In this document: positions 34,891 to 46,035 of the stretch, piece after piece | How the letters are laid out: every line of letters begins with the position of its first letter | Position numbering within the stretch: position 1 is the first letter of the stretch | NCBI GenBank assembly: GCA_947034895.1 | Contig: OX344765.1 | Coordinates: 7,507,001-7,571,000 of the forward strand | Length of the DNA: 64,000 nucleotides | DNA from: Rhytidiadelphus loreus | Lineage: Eukaryota; Streptophyta; Bryopsida; Hypnales; Hylocomiaceae | Direction of reading: 5' to 3' | Made by a program: the position numbers and the translations under genes | The notes under the pieces: generated by a model | The model's database searches: none | Told to the model about the DNA's origin: nothing | The model's input: the letters and a program-made list of their open reading frames with translations, nothing else

Positions 34891-35986
34891 GTACACACAA
34901 TAGGTCATTCTAAAATGCCTTCACAAGGGGTCTGTCCAAAATAGGTACTTCTACCCTAATATTCAGCGGGAACAAATTGCTGCGACCGACTGGAGAGCAA
35001 CTTTAAGTTACTTACGATCCGTCCCTTCCATATCCTTGGAAGCGTGAGGTCATCACTCTCATCCTTCCGCGCTCCACTCTTGTCCTTTGCGCACAGTTCG
35101 TTACCGTGGAAGAAAAAAAGTTATCTTTACACCTGAGAAGAAGCTGGGCCTGGAAAATTGTCAGTGGTTGCAATGAATTGAAGCTCGTGCTGTGCGGGCG
35201 GTGGTGGTCGTACAATTAAAGTCACCCAAAATCATCCACCCCCTTGCAATTGCCAACTGTATACTACATGAATTTCGTATTCGACCAGAACTAATGTGAA
35301 TGAATGAGTGCGTGACATATAAGTTAGAAGGGTACCACAATATGAAGGGACTTGAGTTGCTGGGGCAGGCCTTTGTTTGGTCGCCTGTTTACATCATCCC
35401 AGCTCAAGCATTATTTATCATACACCGTTAGTAGCGAGTGCAATCAACTGGTGGGTACCTCCCAACACTGCCACTTTTTTTTTGCTACGGTGCTTAGTGC
35501 TTACTATTGTTAGAGTGGCGATTTTTGTTGATTTTCTTGTTGGCAAGGGGGATGGAGGTTCTTACGCACCGAAGAACGTGGCATTTGGATACCGTGTGCA
35601 AAAGTTAGGAAGGAACAAAAGTTTGGTTCTAAAATTATTTCTTCCATATATTGAATACATAGTTGTTTTTGGAGATGTACGTGGTGTGAAGGTTAGTTGT
35701 CAAGGAAATGCCCACAACATCAATTTCACAAGCAATTTCATTAAATAAATGTAGTGCAATTCCAGCACCAAAAATTGTAATGGATACGTTCATGAAGGTC
35801 TAAAATCTAGGATAGACATGGATTTATGCTTTGAAAGAAAAACTCCTCCTAAAAGGTGTCAAAGTGTTGGTGTGCTACCAATTTATCAAAATTAGCATTC
35901 CACTAGCCAAGAATCTAATCCATCATGGGCTTGGGTTTTCTTAGAGGTTGCTTCTTTGATCATTTCAAATCATGTTTTTACACATG
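34891..35986. other. Spacer, no gene supported
   Basis: A GC-richer patch (34975-35215) and a 123-codon plus-strand frame at 35377-35748 are present. The frame has one hydrophobic stretch but no recognisable domain or splice context, so I do not call it a gene. Confidence 0.3.
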
Positions 35987-36118
35987 CACTAGATGAAATC
36001 AAGTCCTAAACAACTTGTCTACAATGACTATAGATGAGTTGTTGTAGACAATTTCAGCCGTTATGGACAATCTTCAATTGTTGTGAACAAGTTGTTTAGG
36101 ACATGATTTCTTCTAGTA
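35987..36118. mobile_element. CACTAG-type hairpin MITE, diverged
   Basis: About 132 bp. The left arm CACTAGATGAAATCAAGTCC, continuing TAAACAACTTGT, pairs with the right arm ACAAGTTGTTTAGGACATGA and TTTCTTCTAGTA. The arms are imperfect and no clear target duplication survives, so it is older than the 38.7-kb element with similar ends. Confidence 0.65.
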
Positions 36119-36244
36119 TAGAGGGATAACTAATTGGGCCTTCAAATTCACTTGTTGATTGCTGGATTAATGAGTTCCATAGTAACATCCATGGAGAACT
36201 TTAAGCCAAACTAAAAACAATTAATGTTTGAAGTTCAATCTCTA

Positions 36245-36630
36245 TTGAAGTAGAACCGCCCAATACCACCATCCATCCAATTCTGTCACCTATAGGATCC
36301 TCAATTGCATCAGTGGCCCACCCATTACCACAATAGTAGCATCCCTTTATCATGATGGCAATGCACTTGGGGAGCGGACACATTAGTCCAGACTTTAACA
36401 AGAGTCTGAGCACTCATGTTTCAACAAGGGTCTATTTACAATTTAACATTTCAACTTTGAAAAATCACAACAAATTCACTTCTTGTCAGAATGTCTTCAT
36501 TCTTTTTGCAAATGACTTCTTTCAAACTTTTCAATCTCTACAAAAATATAGGAGCTGACAAATAGCTTCTCCAAAGTACCTTGACATCAAATCTATGTGA
36601 TAATGGGCAATTCTACCTTCTACTCCTAGA
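36245..36630. repeat. Dispersed repeat of ~380 bp, copy A
   Basis: Closely related in direct orientation to 38075-38435. Shared blocks include CCACCCATTACCAC, AATTCACTTCTTGTCAGAA, TCTTCATTCTTTTTGCAAAT and GGAGCTGACAAATAGCTTCT. Non-coding on both strands. Confidence 0.8.
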
Positions 36631-37394
36631 TCACAATTTATTTTATTTTTTTGTGTGTAAGCTATTATGTTGAAATATAATTGGCCCAGAGGTAACACCC
36701 TGCCGATTTCTGTGTGGATTATCCATTGATATGACAACTTGATTTTTCCTTGCCATTTTACCAAGAATAGTAATTTTTTTGAAGTACCCATCATGTTTCT
36801 GTTGCCAGTCACAACTCCCATCACCTCTTCTCCAGTGAGTGACCAGACTTGAAATAACTTCATTATTTTCGTCCCAATCCTTAAGTTATGTGTCTACATC
36901 CAAGCTGGCAGATCATTGACAGAAGATGTACGCAAGCTTCAATCTGTGGGATTACTAATAAGCTTGCAATAACTTACAAATTTCATGATCTGAGCCTCAA
37001 GGACACCCCGGCAGAACAACTGAAGGCACTTCTATTCCTGTGCAGTATAAGCTTAATCATGTGGAATTGGTGTGAATTGAAGACAGGTTTTGAAGCTTGA
37101 TCAGTCAATTGCTCTTTGCATTGAAATTCCATTTCAATTGGGCCAGTGCACAAACATCAATTGCTGAGCAACAGTGAGATAGAAAATTCATGGAGAGGAC
37201 TGATTTTTTAATGAAGGAAATCTTCAATCTTACCTTACTTCACACATAAGTTATTTTCCACTCGAACTCGTACCAGCAAGATGCATGTCATTCCAGAGAC
37301 TGAAAGGTCTTCTAACTTCAAACCTATCATTATTTTTCAGAAATCAACTGCGTGAAACATGTCAGGATTGTCATCAATGAATTTGAATAGCAAT
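36631..37394. other. Spacer
   Basis: AT-rich DNA with short chance frames. No gene, RNA or clear repeat was identified. Confidence 0.35.
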
Positions 37395-37680
37395 GGAGTC
37401 TAAGGTAGGAATACCATAAAGAGTTCAATAAGCATTTTCAGCTTGTAGGATGTGGGAAATTCATTCAGAAATTGAGTGCGATGTGTGCGAAAATAAGAAT
37501 GAGGAAGAATGCAAAAAAAAAAGGGAATTTTTTTCTTCAAGAATGAATTCAATGTAAACGTAGATTCTTCATTTGATGAACTCCATTCTTATCTCATAGC
37601 TTCACCTAAACTAACTACCTATAGAACTTGTTCCTAATCAAGTGTGAGCCAATCAAGTTTGAGCAAATTGAATCTTTTTC
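37395..37680 (+). repeat. Dispersed repeat, copy 3
   Basis: Diverged third copy of the 32.4/34.5-kb family: AATAAGCATTTTCAGC, AATAAGAATGAGGAAGAATG and CAAGAATGAATTC blocks occur in the same order, with small indels. Confidence 0.6.
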
Positions 37681-38074
37681 AATCATGGTCAATTTTGTTA
37701 AAATGGCGGTATTCCGCATGCCATTTTAATGGAATATCTTCTACAAAAGAGAATAAGTGTGCCGTGATAGGGTCATATATGTGCCAATTTTATGCTTAGC
37801 ACATTCAAATCACTCCTAGTTCACGCATTTCCACTCTCCTTGGACAATCTTTCCATTGTTTTCATTCTTTCAGTGGTTTCATTTTGTGTCATTTTAATGG
37901 AATACCACCATTTTAAGGAAATTGACCATAATCAACAATAAAGTTAGCTATTATCAATTTTAGAACACCTTGCTTTGCCATTAGAAGGGGGAAGGGGGGG
38001 ATTTATGGTATTCCTACATTATCTCCAAGAGGAGGTGTCAACAATAGAATAGGTTCCTGAGATTCAAATAGGAT

Positions 38075-38435
38075 AGAACTACCTACTACCACCATCCACC
38101 TAGGGAATCCTCCCATTTGCATCAGTGACTCACCCATTACCACCATCTTACCAACCTTTTATCATAATGGCAATGCATTTGAAAAGCAGACACCGTAGCT
38201 CACACAGTTTTAATAACGGTTAGCCCATACTTCAACAAGGGTCTATTCATGCTTTAACATTTCACCTTTGAAAAATCACAAAAAATTCACTTCTTGTCAG
38301 AACGTCTTCATTCTTTTTGCAAATGACTTCTCTCAAACTTTTCAATCTTTGAAAAATATGGGAGCTGACAAATAGCTTCTCCAAAGTACCTAGATAGCAA
38401 ATATGTATGGTAATGAGCAGTTCTACTTTAGTAGT
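38075..38435. repeat. Dispersed repeat of ~380 bp, copy B
   Basis: Second copy of the 36245-36630 repeat, direct orientation, about 1.8 kb downstream. High similarity across the TCTTCATTCTTTTTGCAAAT block suggests a fairly recent duplication or two insertions. Confidence 0.8.
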
Positions 38436-38699
38436 GTTAAGAGTAAGAGGAGACATATGAATGATCTACAAGTTGAAGTTACTTTTCTATTTTTTTAAGT
38501 GACAATTCACTATTAGTAGTAGAATGTCACGCTCTATGGTTAAAATTTTGTGCTCACATGATGCAATTAGTAGGACTAAGCAACAGTCAGATTCCTTATT
38601 CATGTTGGTCGATCTTTGGGCAAGGCCCTTGCGAGCAAAATTTCTTGTCAAGTACATGTGAGGACTGAAATGTACATCACGTGAAGAATATTGCCCGAA

Positions 38700-38930
38700 C
38701 ACTAGAAGAAAAAAGGGTTTTTTGCGACTACAAGTTTTGAGTCACTGTGGACACAAATTACAGTAGTTGCAGTGTAGTTGTTTTCTAGTTGCATCGTAGT
38801 TGTTTCGTAGTTGTTTTCTAGTGAAAACAACTACGATGCAACTAGAAAACAACTACACTGCAACTACTGTAATTTGTGTCCACAGTGACTCAAAACTTGT
38901 AGTCGCAAAAAACCCTTTTTTCTTCTAGTG
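38700..38930. mobile_element. CACTA-type MITE, 231-bp hairpin with identical arms
   Basis: The left arm (38700-38805) and right arm (38825-38930) are exact reverse complements over about 106 bp, separated by a 19-nt loop (38806-38824). Outer ends are CACTAGAAGAAAAAAGGG and its complement. GAA flanks both sides, the 3-bp target duplication expected of CACTA elements. No coding capacity; a transcript would fold into a long duplex. Confidence 0.9.
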
Positions 38931-41092
38931 GAAATGGGCTTACCTAAACTGATGTACGTAACTGATGTCCTGAATAGGCTCTTCTATTGTAAGCTTACTT
39001 ATATATCCTTCTTCTCATTATCTGAGATTCATTGAGCACTCTGATAATGACAAGGATAGTTGTTATTTCAGTCATGTTTTGAAATCCATGCCAAATTTGT
39101 TTTTTTCAATTAAGTTGAATGACAATGTCCACCTGGATCCAGAACTGAAAGCCCTGCCAAAGACTGACCACAGGTGCAATTTGGTCTGCTGGGTTGCAGT
39201 TCCAACTTCAGAAATCTTTGAGCTCCCTGTTTGAGGACCCTGCAATATGATGGGCACAGTCACACAGCTAACTGCCGGCTCATAATAATTAGGTCATTCA
39301 CATATAGTTGACCACATAGAGTCATTGACCACCATTGAGCTTGGAATTGAGCTGGAATCTTTGATCTTACCACAGGATTCAATTCCCAGAGTTAGCAATG
39401 CTAGCTTCTTTTCTAGCTTGAAGTAAATGGAAATGGAAACGTACGTCTTCAGTTGTTTTGAAAGACTCAGAAGTGATTGTTTCAAAAAAGAAGAAGAAAG
39501 ATCGACTCAGAAGATTGATGGATGCATTAATATTGATTTGTACTGGTCGTAACGTAAGTTGACAAGGGCACACCTGTAAGCTTCCAATAGTTGAATTGGT
39601 TTGCGAGATAGAGTTTGCTTCAATTCCTCCACACACTAGTGGAATGACTGTCCGGCTTGGAGCGCCAGCCAAGGCATGATCGAGTGAGAGAACCGTGAAT
39701 GGACGAGGGCACCCTGGTACAGTCGATCTGCTCTCTGGCTGGCACACGGTTCTAGAGGCGTGAGTAGGCACCGGTATGTCAGGTACGTTTTGGGCCCACT
39801 CCGAGCTAGCTTAATCCTCCGCACTTTTTGCATGTGCTGGAGGACAGGTTGTAATTTCTCAATTAAAACAGCCGGCGAGGTAATTCATTTTGTTCCAGTT
39901 CACCAATGTTGGATTTTCGGTTCCTGCTGTCCGGTTAAGTAGTTGCTGTGCGATGTGTTTGCCTAGGGTGCTTGTGCTTGTCCGCGGTGCTTGTGCGTAA
40001 ACAATTTGGATTATGAGCACTGGTCACCTTCGAATTCATTAAATTGGTATGATTCTGAGAACGTGCATGCATGTGAGGTTCAAGTGTACAGTAGAGAGCT
40101 TAAGTAGATTTGTAGATCACATCATTTGAAGAAGGTGAGTCCAAGCTAAAGAGATCAGTGGACTCTTCAACCACATGAAGATCTTGCAGTTGCACACATA
40201 TAATAGATCAAGTCATGACCAGCATCTGGCATGGCCAGGTCGATCTGATGTGATCTACTTTTACGTAAGCACAACTCCCTTCATTCCTCGATCAACAAGC
40301 AGTTAACGCTAGCTCCATTGTTCCGCATAATTAGTCGTGAATCCTTCAAAACGGAAATGAAACACGGAAAGGAAGTGATAGTGGTATCGATCAAACTTCC
40401 GATGCCAACCCCAGTCTCAAGAAGATCACTATAAAACCAGCTCAAGCTAGCAATGCCGTATAAACCTTAGCACAAGAAATTTGTAAAAAATCCCGGCCAG
40501 AATCTCCAGTGTGACCGTGATGCAGAGGTTTCGATTCGATATTGCGCGCCTAGCTTGTGCCTCATCTCCAGATTACCTCCATACATACCGCACGCAAATT
40601 TATGCTACCGCATTAGCAAAACATGTGGAGTTCACTTACATGATCAAATTAAAGGCTTGTGATGATTAATGGCTGCAAACAGTCCTGTAAGCTGGTTTTG
40701 TCATGCGACTTCATTTGCAAGAGCAGGCATTAGCTAGAACTATCATTGGAGAGCACCCATGAAAAAATGTTTGGTGCCCTCCGATCTAGCTAGCTCCACG
40801 TTGGTGCTCATAAACCACCATTCCTCTCGTGAAATTTAACTCAACATACTCATCTGAGTCAAGTCGTCAAGGTTGTTTGGAATGGACTCCGATCGATCCA
40901 GTCTGTGCGGTACTGAGGATCGATCGATGTGAATGAATTTGTCCAATTTAGTCCTCATTACAAAAAAGGGTCTAACTCCTGTTTGTCGTGCAATATGAAT
41001 CATCAAGAAATCTCACCTGCTGAATATGCATGGATTCAGCAGGAACCAGTATTCTAAACATGCATGAGAGAATTTGTTGCAGTACACTACAC
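38931..41092. other. GC-balanced spacer, possible gene relic
   Basis: The region 39070-39960 is less AT-rich. On the minus strand it offers exon-like pieces: an open stretch ending at donor CTTACAG|GTGTGCCC (about 39572), one ending TGTG|GTAAGATC (about 39370), and one ending GATCCAG|GTGGAC (about 39130). The pieces do not match any family I know and their phases join only with a poor acceptor. From 40000 to 41090 no feature was seen apart from GATCGATC motifs. Confidence 0.25.
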
Positions 41093-41938
41093 TAACTAAG
41101 TGAAATTAGGTTGCCCCTCACTAATTTCTTGACATTCTACACTATATAAATATGTATAGTTATTGTAGAAGGGTGCAGTAATGTAGGAATCATGTGTGTT
41201 TGCATGGGTTGGTGCATTGGTTCATGGCTCAAGTTTATCCCCTAAATGTCATGATCCTTCTCCATAATTCATGATTTGAGAAAAATCATCATAAAGTATT
41301 ATTTGGAAGAATATTTTGGAATTCATATACAAATGAAAGTTGTAGATTTTGAGTTTTAGATTCCATATGTACAGTTAGATTCACCAATGCTATTGCCAAT
41401 TTTTTTTTTTCAAATTTTGAGAGGAAAATTTCAAAATTCCTTCAAAATTTTGATTACAAGAAAATTATTATTATTTTTGTGTACAACTTGTTGGAATGGG
41501 TTTGAACTTTGAAATGAGGTTTTCTTTATGTGACGATTTTTTGGAATTTTTGTGTTCTTTAAATCTATGACCTTAGTTTTGCAAATCTAGTTTGGAACTA
41601 CAGTCAATGCAATTTTGACTTGGTCAACGGTCAGTCAACCACTTGACATACTTCCACATTTGTAATTTTAGAAAAATATGTACTTTAGTAACACCAAATT
41701 CAACTATTAGATAGGACAACAACTTAATAAAGTATCTGTACAAATTATGATGACTTTCATTGAAGTAATAATAAGAATGAAATTTGAGTTCCAATCTGTT
41801 GGTTGTCCATAAATTGGATGTCGAAGCACTTCAAGGTTAGAAAATTGCATGTGCCTCCCTTTGGACAACCAATAAGGTAACTTCTCTAATGAAGGCAATC
41901 TGATTGTTAAGGTAACACAATTTCACTATTTAGTATAA
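41093..41938. repeat. Longer member of the ACTAAATAG-ended family
   Basis: Left end ACTAACTAAGTGAAATTAGG, then TTGCCCCTCACTAATTTCTT; right end ACACAATTTCACTATTTAGT. About 846 bp and AT-rich, without a transposase frame. It shares outer ~150 bp with the 33.7-kb copy, so the short copies may be deletion derivatives. Confidence 0.5.
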
Positions 41939-44900
41939 GTAACTTATCTCTCTCTTTGTACAACTATATATATTGTATAACAAGGTACAATAATCTTATG
42001 ATTTTTTCTCCACAGACTATATGCTTTCTAGTACATCATGTTGGTAGTTGTGATTTGAGTAGATAGATTGCTCGTAGGCATGTTAGTGCAACACATTAAT
42101 AGATTTTGGCACTAGATTAAAAACTATGTCCCAAGCATCACCAAAGCCTTTTAAGTTGCATTGGCCTTCCTTCACGGGTTCTCACTTTTTTCTTGGTGAT
42201 TGTTGCTTGTTGAATCACCCCTTGTTTCCGTCATTCATTGAGATTTTCATTTTCATTTTACATCACTCACGCCATGCACTACTTAGATTTCTTTTCATTG
42301 CAAGTTCAACAAGTTTTTTTTTCATTGAATTTTATTTGTGGCCGTATTAAAGGAGCCAAGGGGCTTATACCTCACCCAATGAAACCACCTTTGGGTTCTC
42401 TACTCTAATCCTTATGGGATTACATAAGCTTCTTTCTTCTTCACATTGCTTGAACAATTGTTCCATACCACTAAGGGAAGTCGTTTGTTTTTCATTATTG
42501 TTGAGTCACTACCATTAACTATAATCATTGTTGTTTCATCTTCTATCAATTCAATTTCGTTTGTCTATCAATGTGTCCAAGTTGTATGTAACCACATTCA
42601 ATTCAATTTGTTTATCAATTTGAGTTGCATGTGTCCCTAGATAGATTGCATGCATGTTTATTGCATTGCATTAAAAAAATTTAATGCAATTATTTTCAAA
42701 AATGAAGGAGAGAATACCGGTATTGACTATTGAGCACAAAAAAAAAAGCTTTAATAGAACTTGGAATGTGATAAGCTGGAATGAAATGCAAAGATATTGT
42801 AGAGAAAATTTCTAACATTATTGTACCGTACTATACAATTAGAATGCAATACTAAACTTTTGAATTCTAATGAATATGGCCATCTTTATAGTTTTTTTCC
42901 GTCATTTTTGTTTCCAATTGAAATAGTATTAATAACAATAATAAATTAATAAAATAAATACATTTTTGCTCTTTAGTTCTCCACAATCCTTTTACTTTAT
43001 TAATGGAAATTATCCCCCTTATAATGGAATTGCACCTTCTCTGCATATCTTTATAATCTTATATATTATGTAAATACAAATCTGATTTAACAACTTTCAC
43101 ATGTCAAGTTTTGAAGACATGCTTTAAAGTGCATTTATAAGTCTATTGGCTACCTCTAAACTATGTAATGAGAGAAAATTAAAATGCTCTTGTGTGCAAA
43201 AGTCTCCACATATGGCATTTTTTTTGGCAATCTCATGTAAAATCATTATCTCCAATGGATCATATAGAATTATCCATTAATCTTTATCTCCTTAAGACTA
43301 GATTTGGTCCAATTTGGTTGCTAGAAACTGGACATAAAAATAGTTCAATGCATTTAGAAGCCAATAACGCACTCCCAGTTTGTAGCTAGGATTGGTCCTA
43401 GTTTGGTTCCAATATTCTCTTTCTTCCACCTAACATTTTGAGGCACACTCCTACTGTCTCAATATTTGTTGTGATTTTTCCAATTTTTTAAGATAGAAAA
43501 ACACATTAGCTTTTGGAGATTATAAATTTTTTTATTGGTGGCTGGTAGCAAAAGTTACGCGATCTTAAGCAAAATTTTCACCTTGTCAACAACACTAGTA
43601 TATATGTGCATTAATTGAGTATTTTGGATGGAGGATATTTTGTTGCTATTTAGCATTTTTTGCTACCCTAAATTTATAAATAATTTTTTCTTTCCTCTTT
43701 TATTTTAGGCTACCATTATTAATATTTACATGAACATGTGATTATCTCTTAGGTCACGTTAGTTCTAGGAAAATCATTTTTTTGACACCATATGCAAGAT
43801 ATTAGTACAATGACACAAAAAAGCTCAAGGTTCAGCATGCACAATTTATAGGTATGTACACCTTAGCATACATAAAATCACAACTATGCATGATCAAAAC
43901 TCTAGCAAACAATGAACATACCTATGTATGCACAACATACATCTAATCTTCCTTATCAACAAACAATCAATAGCGACCAACACAATTATAAAACTACAAG
44001 TATTCAACCATGTAACATATGTCTTAAGCTACAAAATTTGCTAAAGTATAAGGAAAACCGCACATCCATTGATCTAGCCCATTTACATAACACAAGAATA
44101 TGACTTACGGTCAGAATATGCAAGCAAGATAAATGAATGAGTTTAAACAACATTAATTGGAACATCTACAACATACAAACAACTCATGAAAACGGCATAA
44201 GAAAATTATATACAACATCAAACACTTAAGATAAACCAATAAGATGCATATGAAAAACATGCCGGCTTCACATTCATGTTTGTAGCATACAAGCTCGTAA
44301 GGAATCACAAAAGGACTACATTAGTGTTTGTTTAGGGGAAGAGGTTAGGGTTTCTTTTTATCAGATTACATGAGAACCATGACCCCTTCAGAACAAAGCA
44401 ATCCTAATAAAAGTGATCAACTTTGTAGACAAATAGTCCAAATTTGAGACATCAATGCTAATTCTAGATGTGCTAATTCTAGATGTGCTAGCAATTCTAT
44501 GGGAAGTGTAACACGGGCATTACATGACCCCCCCCATTCTCTATAGTATTTTGGCAAACTCTGCATTTCAACCCCAGAGTACTATGAGTACTACATAGAG
44601 GAACAATTTTAGCCATTGATTGTAAAAATCGATGGTCAAAAGTACCATTGCAAGTTTTATGTACTACTTGCAGGTATTGAAACAATACTATGGGAGAAGA
44701 AAGTCAGATTGTCACAATAAAATAGAAATAATGAGTTATAAATTAATAATAAATAGAAAATGATAAATAAAAAAAACTAAAAATTGGTCATTAGTGAGAC
44801 TTGATGATGATCAAATTTCACCCAAAAAAATGAATTTAACACCATCTTCAATGTTCAAAAGTGCTCGTGCAAAGAATCCTATTTGCATGGACCTAAAGGA

Positions 44901-45579
44901 CATAAAATAATATATTTTTCAATTCCTCGTGATTGGCATATGCCCACCTAATGTGGAAATAGACCACCAAAATTTCAACTCTAGATCATTCAATTTGGGT
45001 ATACCAAATGTAGTAAAAAATCCTAAACCTCAAAGTGTGACAAATAAATAAAATTGACTTTTAAAAATAAAATAATTTTTTTTTTTATTTCTAAAAAATA
45101 AGGGATATGATTGCAATCAAGTTAGACATCTCCAATAAAAATTTTATGTTCATTGGACTTGTGCTTCAAAACTTATAGCGGAAGATGGCACATTCAATTG
45201 CATTCACCCTACAAATAATAAAAGCTAACAATATTTAAAAGCAATAATACATTATAAATACTCTAGATCTAAATCACCTCTTGTTTGTCCAACATATATA
45301 GTATATAATCCTCTATAAAGCATTGATATAATGCTATATTATTTCAATTTCGAATATAGTATTTACTTGAGAATAATAAAATTTCATCTTCCAAACTTTA
45401 TAGTAAAAAATGTGTGTCTAGCAACTTGTGCCTCTTGATAATATGATGGAAAAATGAGTTGAGAATATGTGAAACAATTCCACCAAAAATGCCCACCATA
45501 TTTATTTTGGAACAAATTTGAAATGAAGGAAGTAATGAATGCAGGGAAAAGCTAAGCTGCTATTATATTTCAATCATAT
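41939..45579. other. AT-rich repeat-type DNA without genes
   Basis: Long AT-rich stretch with only short frames. A tandem AATTCTAGATGTGCT pair lies near 44460-44490. The look is of old, decayed repeat DNA; no specific element could be delimited. Confidence 0.35.
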
Positions 45580-46035
45580 TGATTTGAGAACTATAAATTT
45601 CAATGGTGACAATGTTCTAGTTGCAACATAAATCTTAAGTATTGTTTTTGAAAAATTAAGAAAACGGAGTTAAAAAGAAAATTCTAACGTCGGTTCTTTT
45701 AGATGCAAGTTTCTATAATTGCTTGCAAAACAAAACTCTTCAAAACTTTCATCTCAATTATCAAAATAACATGATTCAAAGGAGCTATTCAATTCCAAAA
45801 ATGAAATACAATTAAAACTAAATTTCAAGCAGTTCGCATTGATTCTAAAATAAAGCAAATGTCATAATTTTTGCAAAACTTATAGGAATGACATGACACA
45901 AATCTTGGCATGTAGAACATGATGAATAGAGACTACCCTCAAATTTTAATTCAAAAATTCAAAAATCCAACATTTAGCCTATTGTCAAAAGTATTCAAAT
46001 CCATTTGGGCTAAAATAGAGCTTTAGGGATTAAAG
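45580..46035. repeat. Partial copy of the ~0.9-kb repeat family
   Basis: Matches the 60.5-61.4-kb element in order: a CTATAAATTTCAATGG-type block, GCAAAACAAAACTCTTCA, a GGAATGACATGACACAAA-type block, and the terminus GCTTTAGGGATTAAAG. The left boundary was not resolved. Confidence 0.5.

Noticed and set aside
35377..35748. 123-codon plus-strand frame with a hydrophobic stretch
   Set aside because: No domain, signal, splice context or conservation cue; it lies among repeats and is compatible with chance.
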